A stretch of 64,000 nucleotides of DNA from Pseudopontixanthobacter vadosimaris (GCF_012979275.1 NZ_JABASZ010000040.1:85904-149903); one strand, 5' to 3'. Positions 17,299-26,117 are shown, numbered from the stretch's first letter. Notes: a model not told the origin generated them from the letters alone. Numbers and translations: made by a program.

Positions 17299-17895
17299 AT
17301 GAACGCCGGCAGCTATCCTGCTTCAACCGTGCAGAGCCGTAATCTGCGTGTCGCTCTGATCGCTCTGGCGGCGGCTGTCGGGATGCTCGGACTCGGTTAC
17401 GCCGCGGTGCCGCTTTATCGCATCTTCTGCCAGGTGACCGGTTTTGGCGGCACGACACAGCGGGCCAGCATCGCCGATGCCGATCTTGCATCGCAGCTTG
17501 CCCAAAGCGCCGGATCTCCGACGATTTCCGTGCGGTTCGACGGCAATATCGCCCGCGATGTGCCCTGGTCGTTCGGGCCGGAACAGGCGACGGACACCGT
17601 CCAGATCGGTCAGCGGGACATGGCATTCTACATCGCCCGCAACAATTCCGACGTACCGATCACCGGCACGGCGACCTTCAATGTCGAGCCGGAGCAGACG
17701 GGTAAGTATTTCAACAAGGTCCAGTGCTTCTGCTTCACGGAGCAGACGTTGCAGCCGGGCGAGGAAGTTCGGATGCCGGTCCTGTATTATGTCGATCCCG
17801 CTATCCTGCAGGACGAGAACGCGAAGAATGTCGAGCAGATCACGCTGAGCTACACCTTCCACAAGGCAATCGAGGCAGAGGATAGCGCCTCCTAG
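17299..17895 (+). CDS. ctaG: cytochrome c oxidase assembly protein CtaG (Cox11)
   Basis: ATG 17299 gives 198 residues, one base after the CoxF-like stop. An N-terminal anchor (LRVALIALAAAVGMLGLGYAAVPLY) is followed by the Cox11 periplasmic domain: YRIFCQVTGFGGT, then FNKVQCFCFTEQTL with the CFCF copper ligands, and YYVDPAI near the end. Cox11 delivers copper to the CuB site in subunit I. It is placed between CoxF-like and ctaE. Confidence 0.95.
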   Translation: MNAGSYPASTVQSRNLRVALIALAAAVGMLGLGYAAVPLYRIFCQVTGFGGTTQRASIADADLASQLAQSAGSPTISVRFDGNIARDVPWSFGPEQATDTVQIGQRDMAFYIARNNSDVPITGTATFNVEPEQTGKYFNKVQCFCFTEQTLQPGEEVRMPVLYYVDPAILQDENAKNVEQITLSYTFHKAIEAEDSAS

Positions 17896-17972
17896 CCTCT
17901 GGACCGAACCCGTGCCGCAGCCTACAGGCAGCAGCAACACGCACAACCGACAAGATCAGGACGAATCTTCTC

Positions 17973-18794
17973 ATGGCCGGCAACACGAACCACGATTACC
18001 ACATCCTGCCGCCGGACATCTGGCCGCTGGTCGCCTCGATGTCGGCGCTCACCTTCACAACCGGCCTCGTGTTCTACATGCATGAGATGGCGAATGCCTG
18101 GCTGGTCATGGGCCTGGGGATCGCAGGCCTGATCGCCACCTTCTTCAGCTGGTTCGGCAATATCGTGAAGGAAGCGCAGGCAGGCTATCACAAGCCGGTC
18201 GTGCAGTTGCATTTCCGCTACGGCATGATCCTGTTCATCGCTTCGGAAGTGATGTTCTTCGTGGGCTGGTTCTGGAGCTGGTTCGACTTCGCCCTGTTCC
18301 CCAGCGAATTGTCCGAAGTCGTCGGCGGCGTCTGGCCGCCCGAGGCGATCGAGGCGGTGATCGACCCCTTCGATCTGCCGCTGCTGAACACGCTGATCCT
18401 GCTCTGTTCGGGAACGACGGTCACCTGGGCGCATCACGCCCTGATCCACGGCGACAGGGACGGTCTGAAGAAGGGCCTGATGCTGACGATTGCGCTTGGC
18501 GTGCTGTTCAGCTTCATCCAGGCCTATGAATACCTTCATGCCCCGTTCGATTTCGGCGGTAATACCTACAGTTCGGCCTTCTACATGGCGACCGGCTTCC
18601 ACGGTGTTCACGTGCTGATCGGCACGATCTTTCTGATCGTCTGCCTCGTCCGCGCCAACAAGGGGCATTTTACTCCTCGGCAGCATTTCGGCTTCGAGGC
18701 GGCAGCCTGGTACTGGCATTTCGTCGACGTGGTGTGGCTGTTCCTCTACGTCACCGTCTATGTCTGGGGCGGGTGGGGCGCCGAACTGCATTGA
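17973..18794 (+). CDS. ctaE: cytochrome c oxidase subunit III
   Basis: The 273-residue, seven-helix subunit. HDYHILPPDIWPLVASMSAL is the family's N-terminal start, GMILFIASEVMFFVGWFWSWF contains the conserved Glu, and ATGFHGVHVLIGTIFL and AAWYWHFVDVVWLFLY are the C-terminal signatures. It supports the D-channel and stability of subunit I. 77 bp separate it from ctaG; its stop overlaps the TTG start of the DUF983 gene. Confidence 0.96.
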   Translation: MAGNTNHDYHILPPDIWPLVASMSALTFTTGLVFYMHEMANAWLVMGLGIAGLIATFFSWFGNIVKEAQAGYHKPVVQLHFRYGMILFIASEVMFFVGWFWSWFDFALFPSELSEVVGGVWPPEAIEAVIDPFDLPLLNTLILLCSGTTVTWAHHALIHGDRDGLKKGLMLTIALGVLFSFIQAYEYLHAPFDFGGNTYSSAFYMATGFHGVHVLIGTIFLIVCLVRANKGHFTPRQHFGFEAAAWYWHFVDVVWLFLYVTVYVWGGWGAELH

Positions 18795-19192
18795 CGGCTG
18801 CACGCAGGACGCCCGACACCGGCGAACCGCGAAAGGCCGTTCACTGGATCGTCGCATCCGTCCTGGGACAATGCCCGCGTTGCGAGGGGCGGACGCTATT
18901 CGCTGGCATCGTGCGGTTCGCCGATCGTTGCCGCGCCTGCCAGCTTGATTTTACGCGCTTCAATGTTGGCGACGGGCCGGCCGCTTTCCTCACCCTCATC
19001 ATCGGTGCGCTGATGGTTGGGCTTGCCATGTGGCTCGAAATCGCGGTGCAGCCGCCCTTTTACGTTCACGTGACCCTCTGGGTTCCCCTGACCATCCTCG
19101 CCATTTTGGGAGGGTTGCGGTTTTCCAAGACCGCCCTTCTGCGCGCAGAGTTTCGGCAGGGCGCAGGGGAAGCCGGGCGCGGCGAGCGATGA
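18791..19192 (+). CDS. DUF983 zinc-ribbon membrane protein
   Basis: The 133-residue product is placed from a TTG at 18791 whose codon overlaps the ctaE stop (TTGA). An upstream ATG at 18734 would lie inside ctaE and give a non-homologous N-terminus. The protein contains two Cys pairs, CPRCEGRTLF and CRACQLDF, which form a zinc-ribbon-like head, then DGPAAFLTLIIGALMVGLAMWLE and VHVTLWVPLTILAILGG as two helices. DUF983 genes commonly sit in cta operons. Function unknown, suspected in oxidase assembly. Confidence 0.85.
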   Translation: MTAARRTPDTGEPRKAVHWIVASVLGQCPRCEGRTLFAGIVRFADRCRACQLDFTRFNVGDGPAAFLTLIIGALMVGLAMWLEIAVQPPFYVHVTLWVPLTILAILGGLRFSKTALLRAEFRQGAGEAGRGER

Positions 19193-19767
19193 TCCGCCGC
19201 TTTCCCATACTCCCGACGATTATCGTCGGCATGGCGGTGGCCACGATGATGGCGTTGGGATTCTGGCAGCTTGGCCGAGCCGAATGGAAGGCTGACCTGC
19301 TCGACCGGTACAGGGCTGCCGACGGGATCGAAACCGCTGTCGAATTTCCTACGACGCAGGCGGAGATTGAAGCCGCGCGATATCGCCGGAGCAGCGTGGA
19401 CTGCGTGGCGGTGCTGGCTATGCGATCGGGCGCGGGAACAAGCGCGCAGGGCACGCGCGGCTGGATGCATGTGGCGCATTGTGCGCTGGACGGCGGGCGC
19501 ACGGGCGATGTCGCTCTCGGGTTCTCCCGCGATCCCCAGACGCCTGAATGGAGCGGCGGCGAGGCAAGAGGAATCATCTCGTCCAGCGGGACTCTGGTGG
19601 CGAACCCGCCGCTCGCCGGGCTGGGGCAATTGGCGAAGCCGGATCCCAACGATCTGCCCAACAACCACCTTGCCTATGCCGGACAGTGGTTCTTCTTCGC
19701 CGTTACCGCGCTGGCGATCTACTTCCTGGCCGTCCGGCGCCGGTTGCGCCCTTCCGGCAGGGAGTGA
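19189..19767 (+). CDS. SURF1 family cytochrome oxidase biogenesis protein
   Basis: ATG 19189 (overlapping the DUF983 stop by 4 bp) gives 192 residues. SURF1 layout is clear: an N-terminal helix (LPTIIVGMAVATMMALGFWQLGRAEWK) with the GFWQLGRAEWK signature, a periplasmic domain and a C-terminal helix (GQWFFFAVTALAIYFLAVRRR). A PNNHLAYAGQWFFFA segment is diagnostic. SURF1 binds haem a and helps cofactor insertion into subunit I. At the shorter end of family length (usually about 230). Confidence 0.9.
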   Translation: MIRRFPILPTIIVGMAVATMMALGFWQLGRAEWKADLLDRYRAADGIETAVEFPTTQAEIEAARYRRSSVDCVAVLAMRSGAGTSAQGTRGWMHVAHCALDGGRTGDVALGFSRDPQTPEWSGGEARGIISSSGTLVANPPLAGLGQLAKPDPNDLPNNHLAYAGQWFFFAVTALAIYFLAVRRRLRPSGRE

Positions 19768-19823
19768 TCCGGGCAGGGCGCTCGCTTGCGCGCGCCCCTT
19801 TCGCTCGCTACCCCACCCCCGTC

Positions 19824-21224
19824 ATGCAATATATCTCCACTCGCGGCGGCGCCGAAGCACTCGATTTTGAAGGCGTGACCCTGACCGGTCTCGCTTCTGA
19901 CGGAGGTCTGTTCCTTCCCGATGCATGGCCGCGCTTTTCAGCAGCCGAAATGGCGGCAATGGTCGGGCTTCCCTATCCCGAACTGGCCGCGCGCATCATG
20001 GCGCCCTTCGTTGGCGAGAGCCTGACGCAGGACCGGCTGCGCAGCCTGTGTAACACGGCTTACGGCGGCTTTGCTCATGACGCAGTCACCCCGCTCGTCC
20101 AGCTGAGCGCGCAGCATTGGTTGCTGGAACTGTTCCACGGACCGACGCTGGCGTTCAAGGATGTCGCGCTACAGATGCTGGGTCTCCTGTTCGAAGAATT
20201 CCTCGCCCGATCCGACAGTCATCTGACGATCGTCGGGGCAACCAGCGGCGACACCGGATCGGCAGCCATTCACGCGGTGGCGGACCGTGCAAAAGTCGTT
20301 ATCTTCATGATCCACCCCGCAGGCCGGGTCAGCGACGTGCAGCGGCGGCAGATGACCACCGTTCATGCCGGAAATGTGCACAATATCGCCATCGACGGCA
20401 GTTTCGACGACGCTCAGGCGATGGTGAAGCGCATGTTTGCGGATCAGGCGATGAACGGCCGCTTCCGCATCGGTGCGGTCAATTCCATCAACTGGGCGCG
20501 TCTGATGGCGCAGGTGGTCTATTATTTTGCGGCGGCGCTGCAACTGGGCGCGCCGGGTCGGCGAGTCGCTTTCTCCGTTCCCACCGGCAATTTCGGCGAT
20601 GTGTTCGCAGGTTATGTCGCCGCACGCATGGGCCTGCCGATCGAGCGGCTGATCGTCGCCACCAATGTCAACGATATTGCGCACCGGGCGCTGAGCACGG
20701 GCGACTATTCCGCAGGAGAGGTCACTCCCACGGCGGCACCGTCAATGGATATCCAGATCAGTTCGAACTTCGAAAGGCTGCTGTTCGAAGCGGGCGGGCG
20801 CGACGGCGTGGGCATGCAGGCGCAGATGGCGAATTTCGAGGATCAGCGGGCGATGCGCCTGTCCGACCTGCAGATTGCCGGCACCGGCGAATTGTTCCGC
20901 AGCGCCCGCGCCGATCACGATGATATGCTCCGCGCAATGCGTTGGGCGAATGAACATTGCGGGCAAGCTATCGATCCGCATACCGCCATCGGCCTGCATG
21001 CGGCGCTACAATCCGATCTGCCGCCGCAAGTGCCTGTCGTCACCCTCGCCACAGCGCATCCGGCGAAATTCCCGGATGCGGTAGAGGAGGCGACAGGGCG
21101 GCGCCCCGAATTACCCGAAAGGGTCGGAGATCTGTTCGCGCTGGAGGAGAGATTCACGCATCTGCCCAACGATTATGCCGCAGTCGCCGAATATGTCGCT
21201 GCTCATGCGACCCCGGCGCGCTGA
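19824..21224 (+). CDS. thrC: threonine synthase
   Basis: ATG 19824 (MQYISTRGGAEALDFE) gives 466 residues, normal for class-I threonine synthase. The PLP lysine is in GPTLAFKDVALQ (Lys112), and GATSGDTGSAAIHAVA is the phosphate-binding loop. VPTGNFGDVFAGYVAARMG is also characteristic. It converts O-phosphohomoserine to threonine. Co-directional with surf1 (56 bp gap); its stop overlaps the next start (TGATG). The upstream open frame in the surf1 region is not coding for ThrC. Confidence 0.95.
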   Translation: MQYISTRGGAEALDFEGVTLTGLASDGGLFLPDAWPRFSAAEMAAMVGLPYPELAARIMAPFVGESLTQDRLRSLCNTAYGGFAHDAVTPLVQLSAQHWLLELFHGPTLAFKDVALQMLGLLFEEFLARSDSHLTIVGATSGDTGSAAIHAVADRAKVVIFMIHPAGRVSDVQRRQMTTVHAGNVHNIAIDGSFDDAQAMVKRMFADQAMNGRFRIGAVNSINWARLMAQVVYYFAAALQLGAPGRRVAFSVPTGNFGDVFAGYVAARMGLPIERLIVATNVNDIAHRALSTGDYSAGEVTPTAAPSMDIQISSNFERLLFEAGGRDGVGMQAQMANFEDQRAMRLSDLQIAGTGELFRSARADHDDMLRAMRWANEHCGQAIDPHTAIGLHAALQSDLPPQVPVVTLATAHPAKFPDAVEEATGRRPELPERVGDLFALEERFTHLPNDYAAVAEYVAAHATPAR

Positions 21225-22117
21225 TGGCGACGCTACACGACCGGCCCTTGATCTTGGAGGGCGCAGCCTGGCCCGATTACGGTCTGATCGACAGCGGCGA
21301 CGGGCGCAAGCACGAGCGTTTCGGCCCGTTCGAATTCACCCGTCCCGAAGCTCAGGCTCTCTGGTCGCCGCGCATGGTCGGCGGCGAGTGGCAGGCGGAC
21401 AGCGCCTTCATCCCGGCATCGGATGAGGATGGCGGCGGTCGCTGGACCGGCAACCCGCAGGTTCCCGATGGGGGCTGGCCGATGCGCTGGAAGGAAGTGC
21501 GCTTCGCCGCGCAGCGCACACCGTTCAGGCATCTGGGATTTTTCCCCGACATGGCGCCGGTATGGGACTGGATGCGGGCGCAGCTTGCCGGGCGCGATGA
21601 TGCCGAAACGCTGAACCTGTTCGGCTATACCGGGGTCGGGTCGCTGGCGCTCAGCCAGTGCGGGCCGGTTACCCATGTCGATGCGTCAAAGAAATCTGTG
21701 GCGCAGGCGCGGGAAAACGCCACGCTGTCGGGAATGGAAGACCGGCCGATCCGCTGGCTGGTGGACGATGCGGCAAAGTTTACCGCGCGTGAGGTCAGGC
21801 GAGGGCGCCGTTATGACGGCATCATCCTCGATCCCCCGAAATTCGGACGTGGGCCGAAACACGAGACCTGGCGGCTCGAGGATTGCCTCGCCCCGCTGGT
21901 GGCCAATTGCCGGCAGTTGCTGGATGCGGACAGCCGTTTCCTGTTCCTCACCGTCTATGCCGTGCGGATGTCCAGCCTGGCGCTGGGCGGGCTGCTGAAC
22001 GAGCTGTTCTCCGATCTGCCGGGCCAGGTCGAGCATGGCGATCTCGCCATGCGGGAAGAAGGCGAGGGAGGCCGCCTGCTACCCACCGCGATCTTCGCGC
22101 GCTGGCGGCGGGACTGA
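21224..22117 (+). CDS. class I SAM-dependent methyltransferase (RlmI/RlmK-like)
   Basis: A 297-residue protein from ATG 21224. ETLNLFGYTGVGSLALSQ is the SAM motif I, THVDASKKSVAQARENA motif post-I with the acidic ribose ligand, and YDGIILDPPKFGRG the DPPxF catalytic motif typical of base or RNA methyltransferases such as RlmI. The N-terminal 120 residues (WPDYGLIDSGDGRKHERFGP) are a family-typical extension without a clear PUA domain. RNA substrate uncertain. Translationally coupled to thrC. Confidence 0.87.
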   Translation: MATLHDRPLILEGAAWPDYGLIDSGDGRKHERFGPFEFTRPEAQALWSPRMVGGEWQADSAFIPASDEDGGGRWTGNPQVPDGGWPMRWKEVRFAAQRTPFRHLGFFPDMAPVWDWMRAQLAGRDDAETLNLFGYTGVGSLALSQCGPVTHVDASKKSVAQARENATLSGMEDRPIRWLVDDAAKFTAREVRRGRRYDGIILDPPKFGRGPKHETWRLEDCLAPLVANCRQLLDADSRFLFLTVYAVRMSSLALGGLLNELFSDLPGQVEHGDLAMREEGEGGRLLPTAIFARWRRD

Positions 22118-22121
22118 CGAT

Positions 22122-22859
22122 TCAGGCCGCAGCGAGGTCGCGCAGGAAATCGCGAATACGCTCCGCATTCTTGCCCAGATCGCTGGCACCCACACGGCTG
22201 ACCGAGCGCATGTCGACCACGCTGCCGCCACCGGGCGCCGGCGTAACGCGCAGCACGACATCGTCTTCGAACCGCAGATAAGAGGCATAGGCCGTTGCCT
22301 CCAGCCTTCCGGCGGCAGGGTCCACAGCGGCGATGGTCCAGCCTTTCTCCCGCGCCAGTGCCGCGGCACGGTCGATGGTGTCCGCAACATTCATCGGCAC
22401 GATCACGCTGTCGAGATCGCCATAGGCGTCTTCATGCAGGCGTCGCCAGTTGGCCAATGTGTCCACGCCTGCCAGATTGTCTTCGCGCAGGGGGAGCGTG
22501 GTGAATTGCGGCGGGTTTGCGGTGTCGGTGGTAATGTCGTGCAGGGGCGGCAGATCGCGGGTGGGCAGGATCACGATGGCGACCAGCAGGAGAAATCCGG
22601 CCGACAGCAGCAAGCCGACAAGCGCGCGCCGCACGCTCACCCGCTGCATGATCCGGCCGGCGATCAGAACGAGCAGCGCAAAGATCGCACCGAAGGCGGC
22701 GAGCGGTGCAGCGTAGAAAAGGCCGCGAAAGCCGTCGATCTTCGGCAGAATGTCCAGACGGGCCGCGGTCGCGCCGCCGATCGCCAGGATCCAGACAGCG
22801 ACGGAAATGATGAGGGCGATCAGCCCCAGGGCTGCAAAGACTTTCTGCCTGCGCATCAT
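22122..22859 (-). CDS. DUF1499 domain-containing membrane protein
   Basis: MMRRQKVFAALG at 22859 is chosen, giving 245 residues. An in-frame ATG further up lies in a non-coding frame of the folB neighbourhood. Three helices (FAALGLIALIISVAVWILAI, LAAFGAIFALLVLIAG, ALVGLLLSAGFLLLVAIVIL) occupy residues 1-105, followed by a soluble domain with LPPLHDITTDTANPPQF and a GWTIAAVDPAAGRLEATA motif, the DUF1499 signature. Function unknown. It is convergent with the methyltransferase gene and divergent from folB. Confidence 0.85.
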   Translation of the reverse strand: MMRRQKVFAALGLIALIISVAVWILAIGGATAARLDILPKIDGFRGLFYAAPLAAFGAIFALLVLIAGRIMQRVSVRRALVGLLLSAGFLLLVAIVILPTRDLPPLHDITTDTANPPQFTTLPLREDNLAGVDTLANWRRLHEDAYGDLDSVIVPMNVADTIDRAAALAREKGWTIAAVDPAAGRLEATAYASYLRFEDDVVLRVTPAPGGGSVVDMRSVSRVGASDLGKNAERIRDFLRDLAAA

Positions 22860-23025
22860 ATATTCCCCTCTCCAGCCCCGTTCTGCACCATGTCGCCCGC
22901 CGGTCGCTGGCGTCAAGCGGCAAACCGTTCGCTTGCCCGCCACTGGACAGCGCCGCCAAGTGCTGCAAAGCCGCGAATTCGTGACCGCCAGCAGCAGAAA
23001 GTGCCTTCCATTGCCCGATAGATTG

Positions 23026-23382
23026 ATGCTCCAGATTGCCGATCTCGAGGTGGATGTGCTAACCGGCATCTATTCGGAAGAAACCGGCAAGCCGCAGCCG
23101 CTGCGAATCTCCATCGATGCGGAGATGCAGATTGCCGACCGCTACCTGCCCGATACGCCGCTGGACGCCAGCAAGAATTACATGGACCTGAAATTCGCCG
23201 CGCGTGAAGCTCTGCCGCCCGCTACGCATTTCAAGCTGATCGAGGCGGTGGCCGACCATATCTGCGAAACGCTGTTCCTGCAGGACCTGCGGGTGCAGGC
23301 CGTCACGGTGAAGATCGTGAAGCTGGCGATTGCGGAAGAAAATGAAAAGATCGGCATCACCCTGCGCCGGGAACGGCGCTGA
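23026..23382 (+). CDS. folB: dihydroneopterin aldolase
   Basis: ATG 23026 gives 118 residues, starting MLQIADLEVDVLTGIYSEE. The family signature with VxxGIYxxExxxPQPLRI is present, then NYMDLKFAAREAL and HFKLIEAVADHICETL. It splits 7,8-dihydroneopterin into 6-hydroxymethyl-dihydropterin and glycolaldehyde in folate synthesis. The usual catalytic Glu/Lys positions appear preserved (E in EETGK, K in VKIVKLAIAEENEKIG). One base after its stop a small Rossmann-like gene begins. Confidence 0.9.
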   Translation: MLQIADLEVDVLTGIYSEETGKPQPLRISIDAEMQIADRYLPDTPLDASKNYMDLKFAAREALPPATHFKLIEAVADHICETLFLQDLRVQAVTVKIVKLAIAEENEKIGITLRRERR

Positions 23383-23715
23383 ATGGGAGAACAGGTCGTT
23401 CTGAAGGTCGGGGGGCTTGCGCCGCATGCCATCGAAGCGGCGGCGGCTTTCCATCTCGAATGGATGCCGCAGGCTCTGGCGCTGCTGAAAAACGCACCTG
23501 CCTTGCTGCTGCAAATGCCGGGGGCGCCTTACGATCACGACGACTGGCGCAGGGCCGCCATACGCGACCTTGCCCGGCGATCCACCCCGCACCGCGTCAA
23601 CATGATCGCCGGCGGCGACGCTGCGGCCATCGCCTCGGCGATCCGTTTCCTGAGCGATGCGCCCGGCGTGACCGGCCAGTTGCTGAAGCTTGCGGGAACG
23701 ACTGCGGACGCCTAG
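23383..23715 (+). CDS. small Rossmann-fold-like protein (SDR fragment), unassigned
   Basis: A 110-residue product starting directly after the folB stop. The C-terminal half, HRVNMIAGGDAAAIASAIRF then LSDAPGVTGQLLKLAGTTADA, resembles the C-terminal end of a short-chain dehydrogenase (VN.I.PG ... fLls..a..iTGq). No GxxxGxG dinucleotide motif or YxxxK pair exists. It is probably a conserved SDR-derived remnant that lost catalysis, co-transcribed with folB; its start (ATG 23383) follows the folB stop with no gap. Role unknown. Confidence 0.7.
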   Translation: MGEQVVLKVGGLAPHAIEAAAAFHLEWMPQALALLKNAPALLLQMPGAPYDHDDWRRAAIRDLARRSTPHRVNMIAGGDAAAIASAIRFLSDAPGVTGQLLKLAGTTADA

Positions 23716-23727
23716 CTTTGTGGCATC

Positions 23728-24768
23728 ATGAGCGAAATGCGCCAAACCGCGAAATCATCGGCCACAGACCGTCCCGCCCCGCTCGTAGACGCGTTCGCGC
23801 GGCATATCACCTATCTTCGGCTGTCGGTCACTGATCGCTGCGATCTGCGCTGCACCTATTGCATGCCCGAAAAGATGCAGTTCCTGCCGCGAAACGAGGT
23901 GCTCACCCTGGATGAACTGCACCATCTGGCACTGGGGTTCATCGACCGCGGCATCCGCAGGATCCGCCTGACAGGCGGCGAACCGCTGGTCCGGCGCGAC
24001 ATGATGGACCTTGTCCGCGCCCTGGGCCGCAGGCTTGGCGAAGGGCTGGACGAGCTGACGCTGACCACCAATGGAACGCAGCTTGCCGAACATGCGTCTG
24101 CGCTGGCCGATGCGGGCGTGGAGCGGGTGAACGTGTCGCTCGACACAATCGACCCGGCGCTGTTCAAGCGTCTGACGCGGCGCGACCGGCTGGAACAGGT
24201 GCTTGCCGGCATCGCCGCCGCGCGCGCCGCCGGATTGAAGGTCAAGCTCAACACCGTGGCGCTGAAAGGGCTGAACGAGATCGAACTTCCCGATCTGATC
24301 GGCTGGGCGCATGGCGAGGGACATGAGATCACATTGATCGAAGTCATGCCGCTGGGCGAGGTGGATGGCGACCGGATGGATCATTATCTGCCGCTGTCGG
24401 CTGTGCGTGACCGGCTCGAGGCGCGCTGGACCCTGCGGTCGAGCAGCTATCGCACGGGCGGCCCCGCGCGCTATTTCGACGTGGAGGAAACCGGCGGCAG
24501 GCTCGGCCTCATCACGCCGCTGACGCAGAATTTCTGCGAAGGCTGCAATCGGATCCGCGTGACCACCACCGGGCAGCTCTACCCCTGCCTCGGCGGCGGC
24601 GAACAGGTGGATCTGCGGGCGGCCATCCGCTCGGCCGACCCGGAAGGCGCGCTGGATGACGCTCTCGATCAGGCGATGCGGATAAAGCCTGCCCGCCACG
24701 CCTTCCGCATCGATGCGCATGGGCAGCGCCCCGCGCAGCCCCGGCACATGTCCATGACCGGCGGCTGA
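23728..24768 (+). CDS. moaA: GTP 3',8-cyclase MoaA
   Basis: The 346-residue radical SAM enzyme has its N-terminal cluster in RCDLRCTYCMPEK (Cys38, Cys42, Cys45) and the second [4Fe-4S] site in CEGCNRIRVTTTGQLYPC. ITYLRLSVTDRCDLRCTYCM is a textbook MoaA start. The glycine-rich RLTGGEPLVRRD follows. It ends with a short tail (QPRHMSMTGG) carrying the C-terminal GG that MoaA uses for rearrangement. First step of molybdopterin synthesis. Adjacent to moaD and moaE. Confidence 0.96.
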   Translation: MSEMRQTAKSSATDRPAPLVDAFARHITYLRLSVTDRCDLRCTYCMPEKMQFLPRNEVLTLDELHHLALGFIDRGIRRIRLTGGEPLVRRDMMDLVRALGRRLGEGLDELTLTTNGTQLAEHASALADAGVERVNVSLDTIDPALFKRLTRRDRLEQVLAGIAAARAAGLKVKLNTVALKGLNEIELPDLIGWAHGEGHEITLIEVMPLGEVDGDRMDHYLPLSAVRDRLEARWTLRSSSYRTGGPARYFDVEETGGRLGLITPLTQNFCEGCNRIRVTTTGQLYPCLGGGEQVDLRAAIRSADPEGALDDALDQAMRIKPARHAFRIDAHGQRPAQPRHMSMTGG

Positions 24769-24771
24769 CGA

Positions 24772-25014
24772 ATGGCGGTCAGGATCCTGTTTCTGGGGCC
24801 GTTACAAGACCTCGCCGGTGCGGCCGAGCGCATGGTCGAGGGGCCGCTCGACTGGCCCGGTCTGATTCGCGCGGTTGGGCCTGCCGTTGCGGCGCAGCTG
24901 CAGGACGAGAAGGTGAATGTGGCCTGCGCCGGCGAATTGCTGATGGACAGGAGCGCCCTGTCTGCACGGGACGGCGATGAAATCGCGCTGCTGCCCCCGG
25001 TGAGCGGCGGCTGA
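24772..25014 (+). CDS. moaD: molybdopterin synthase small subunit MoaD
   Basis: An 80-residue ubiquitin-fold protein (MAVRILFLGPLQDLAGAAER) ending in LPPVSGG, the C-terminal Gly-Gly that is adenylated and thiocarboxylated by MoeB. Position between moaA and moaE, 3 bp after the moaA stop, confirms identity. It is the sulfur donor of MPT synthase. Confidence 0.92.
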   Translation: MAVRILFLGPLQDLAGAAERMVEGPLDWPGLIRAVGPAVAAQLQDEKVNVACAGELLMDRSALSARDGDEIALLPPVSGG

Positions 25015-25018
25015 ATCG

Positions 25019-25462
25019 GTGATCGACGCCCGATTGCTGGAGAAAGGATTTTCGGCCGGGCAGGCGCTGGCGCATTTCGCACGTGCCAATCCCGATAGCG
25101 GCGGGATCGCCAGCTTCGTCGGGAAAGTGCGGCCGGACGGCGATGTAAAGGCGTTGCACCTCACGCATTACCCGCCACTGACGCTGCCGGGCATGGAAGA
25201 ACTGGCACGAAAGGCGATGGAGCGATTCGCGCTCGAAGGCATTCTGGCGTGGCATCGCATCGGTTTTCTTCGGCCCGGCGCGCCGATCGTGCTGGTCGCT
25301 GCGGCGGCGCGGCACCGGCGGGACAGCCTGGCGGCGGTGGATTTCACGATGGACCATCTGAAGAGCGCGGCATGGTTCTGGAAGCGCGAGAAGCGCGATG
25401 ATGGCTGGCACTGGATTGCACCGCGCGGGCAGGATCATGCGGACCTGGCGCGGTGGGATTAG
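25019..25462 (+). CDS. moaE: molybdopterin synthase catalytic subunit MoaE
   Basis: Starts at GTG 25019, five bases after moaD, giving 147 residues. GGIASFVGKVRPDG is the family start, LTHYPPLTLPGMEELARKAM the central helix region and VAAAARHRRDSLAAVDFTMDHLKSAAWFWKRE the conserved C-terminal segment with catalytic Lys. It forms MPT synthase with MoaD. Tail-to-tail with the lipoprotein gene, whose stop overlaps this one by 4 bp on the opposite strand. Confidence 0.93.
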   Translation: MIDARLLEKGFSAGQALAHFARANPDSGGIASFVGKVRPDGDVKALHLTHYPPLTLPGMEELARKAMERFALEGILAWHRIGFLRPGAPIVLVAAAARHRRDSLAAVDFTMDHLKSAAWFWKREKRDDGWHWIAPRGQDHADLARWD

Positions 25463-26013
25463 AGGCGGATGCGCGCGCGCAGTTCCTGCAGGATGCGATC
25501 CTCCTCGGCTACAAGAGCGATGACAATATCCCGCGCCTGCGCCACCTGCTCGATCTCCTGGAAGGCGAGGGTGCTGTCGACATAGAGGATATCGAGATCG
25601 CCAAGCGGCACCGATGTTGCGCTCCGTTTGCTGTCGAGATCGGCAAGAGCCACCTGCGCCGCCGCCCAGGCGTCCGACGTCACGCCGCCATTGGCACCCG
25701 CCGCCACTGCGCGCCGCGCGGAAGGTACGGCGGCCCGGAAGGCGGCATGGGATTCGCGCGCAGTCGCCACCAGGCCGCCGAGGCGATTTTCTGCTGCCGT
25801 GGCGAGAGGGGCAGGCCGGGGGGCTTGTATGTCTGTCGTCACGGGCTCGAAACTGCCTTCGGCGCGTTCTGCATCGCGCAGGGCCAGCGAGGGATAGCGC
25901 CCGTCGCTGGCGCATCCCGCCACCAGGGCGGCCAGAACAAGCGTCAGCGAAACGCGCGCGGTACCCCGGTCACAAGCAGGGAATTGCCGGTTATGGTTGC
26001 CATCACGCATCAT
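25459..26013 (-). CDS. putative lipoprotein, function unknown
   Basis: From the ATG at 26013 the product has 184 residues with a hydrophobic signal segment (VSLTLVLAALVAGC) whose lipobox LVAGC places the lipidated Cys near residue 34. This leaves an unusually long polar n-region (a start at 26010 shortens it by one residue). The mature part is Ala-rich and helical (ATAAENRLGGLVATARESHAAF, SDAWAAAQVALADLD), suggesting a coiled-coil. No known domain is recognised. It lies between moaE and rplU on the opposite strand. Confidence 0.6.
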   Translation of the reverse strand: MMRDGNHNRQFPACDRGTARVSLTLVLAALVAGCASDGRYPSLALRDAERAEGSFEPVTTDIQAPRPAPLATAAENRLGGLVATARESHAAFRAAVPSARRAVAAGANGGVTSDAWAAAQVALADLDSKRSATSVPLGDLDILYVDSTLAFQEIEQVAQARDIVIALVAEEDRILQELRARIRL

Positions 26014-26088
26014 CGGGCACGTCATAGCAGCACCGGTTCCGCTTGCCAGCCCGATGTGCGGAAAACGGCGTTTCGCAGAGGGCAAGCG

Positions 26089-26117
26089 TTGACTTCGAAT
26101 GCGTTCTCCCTTAACGG
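26089..26117 (+). promoter_or_regulatory. candidate promoter for rplU-rpmA
   Basis: TTGACT (26089-26094) and TAACGG (26112-26117) are separated by 17 bases in the 209 bp gap before rplU, the only long upstream region for the ribosomal pair. The -35 is a good match, the -10 weak. Confidence 0.35.
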
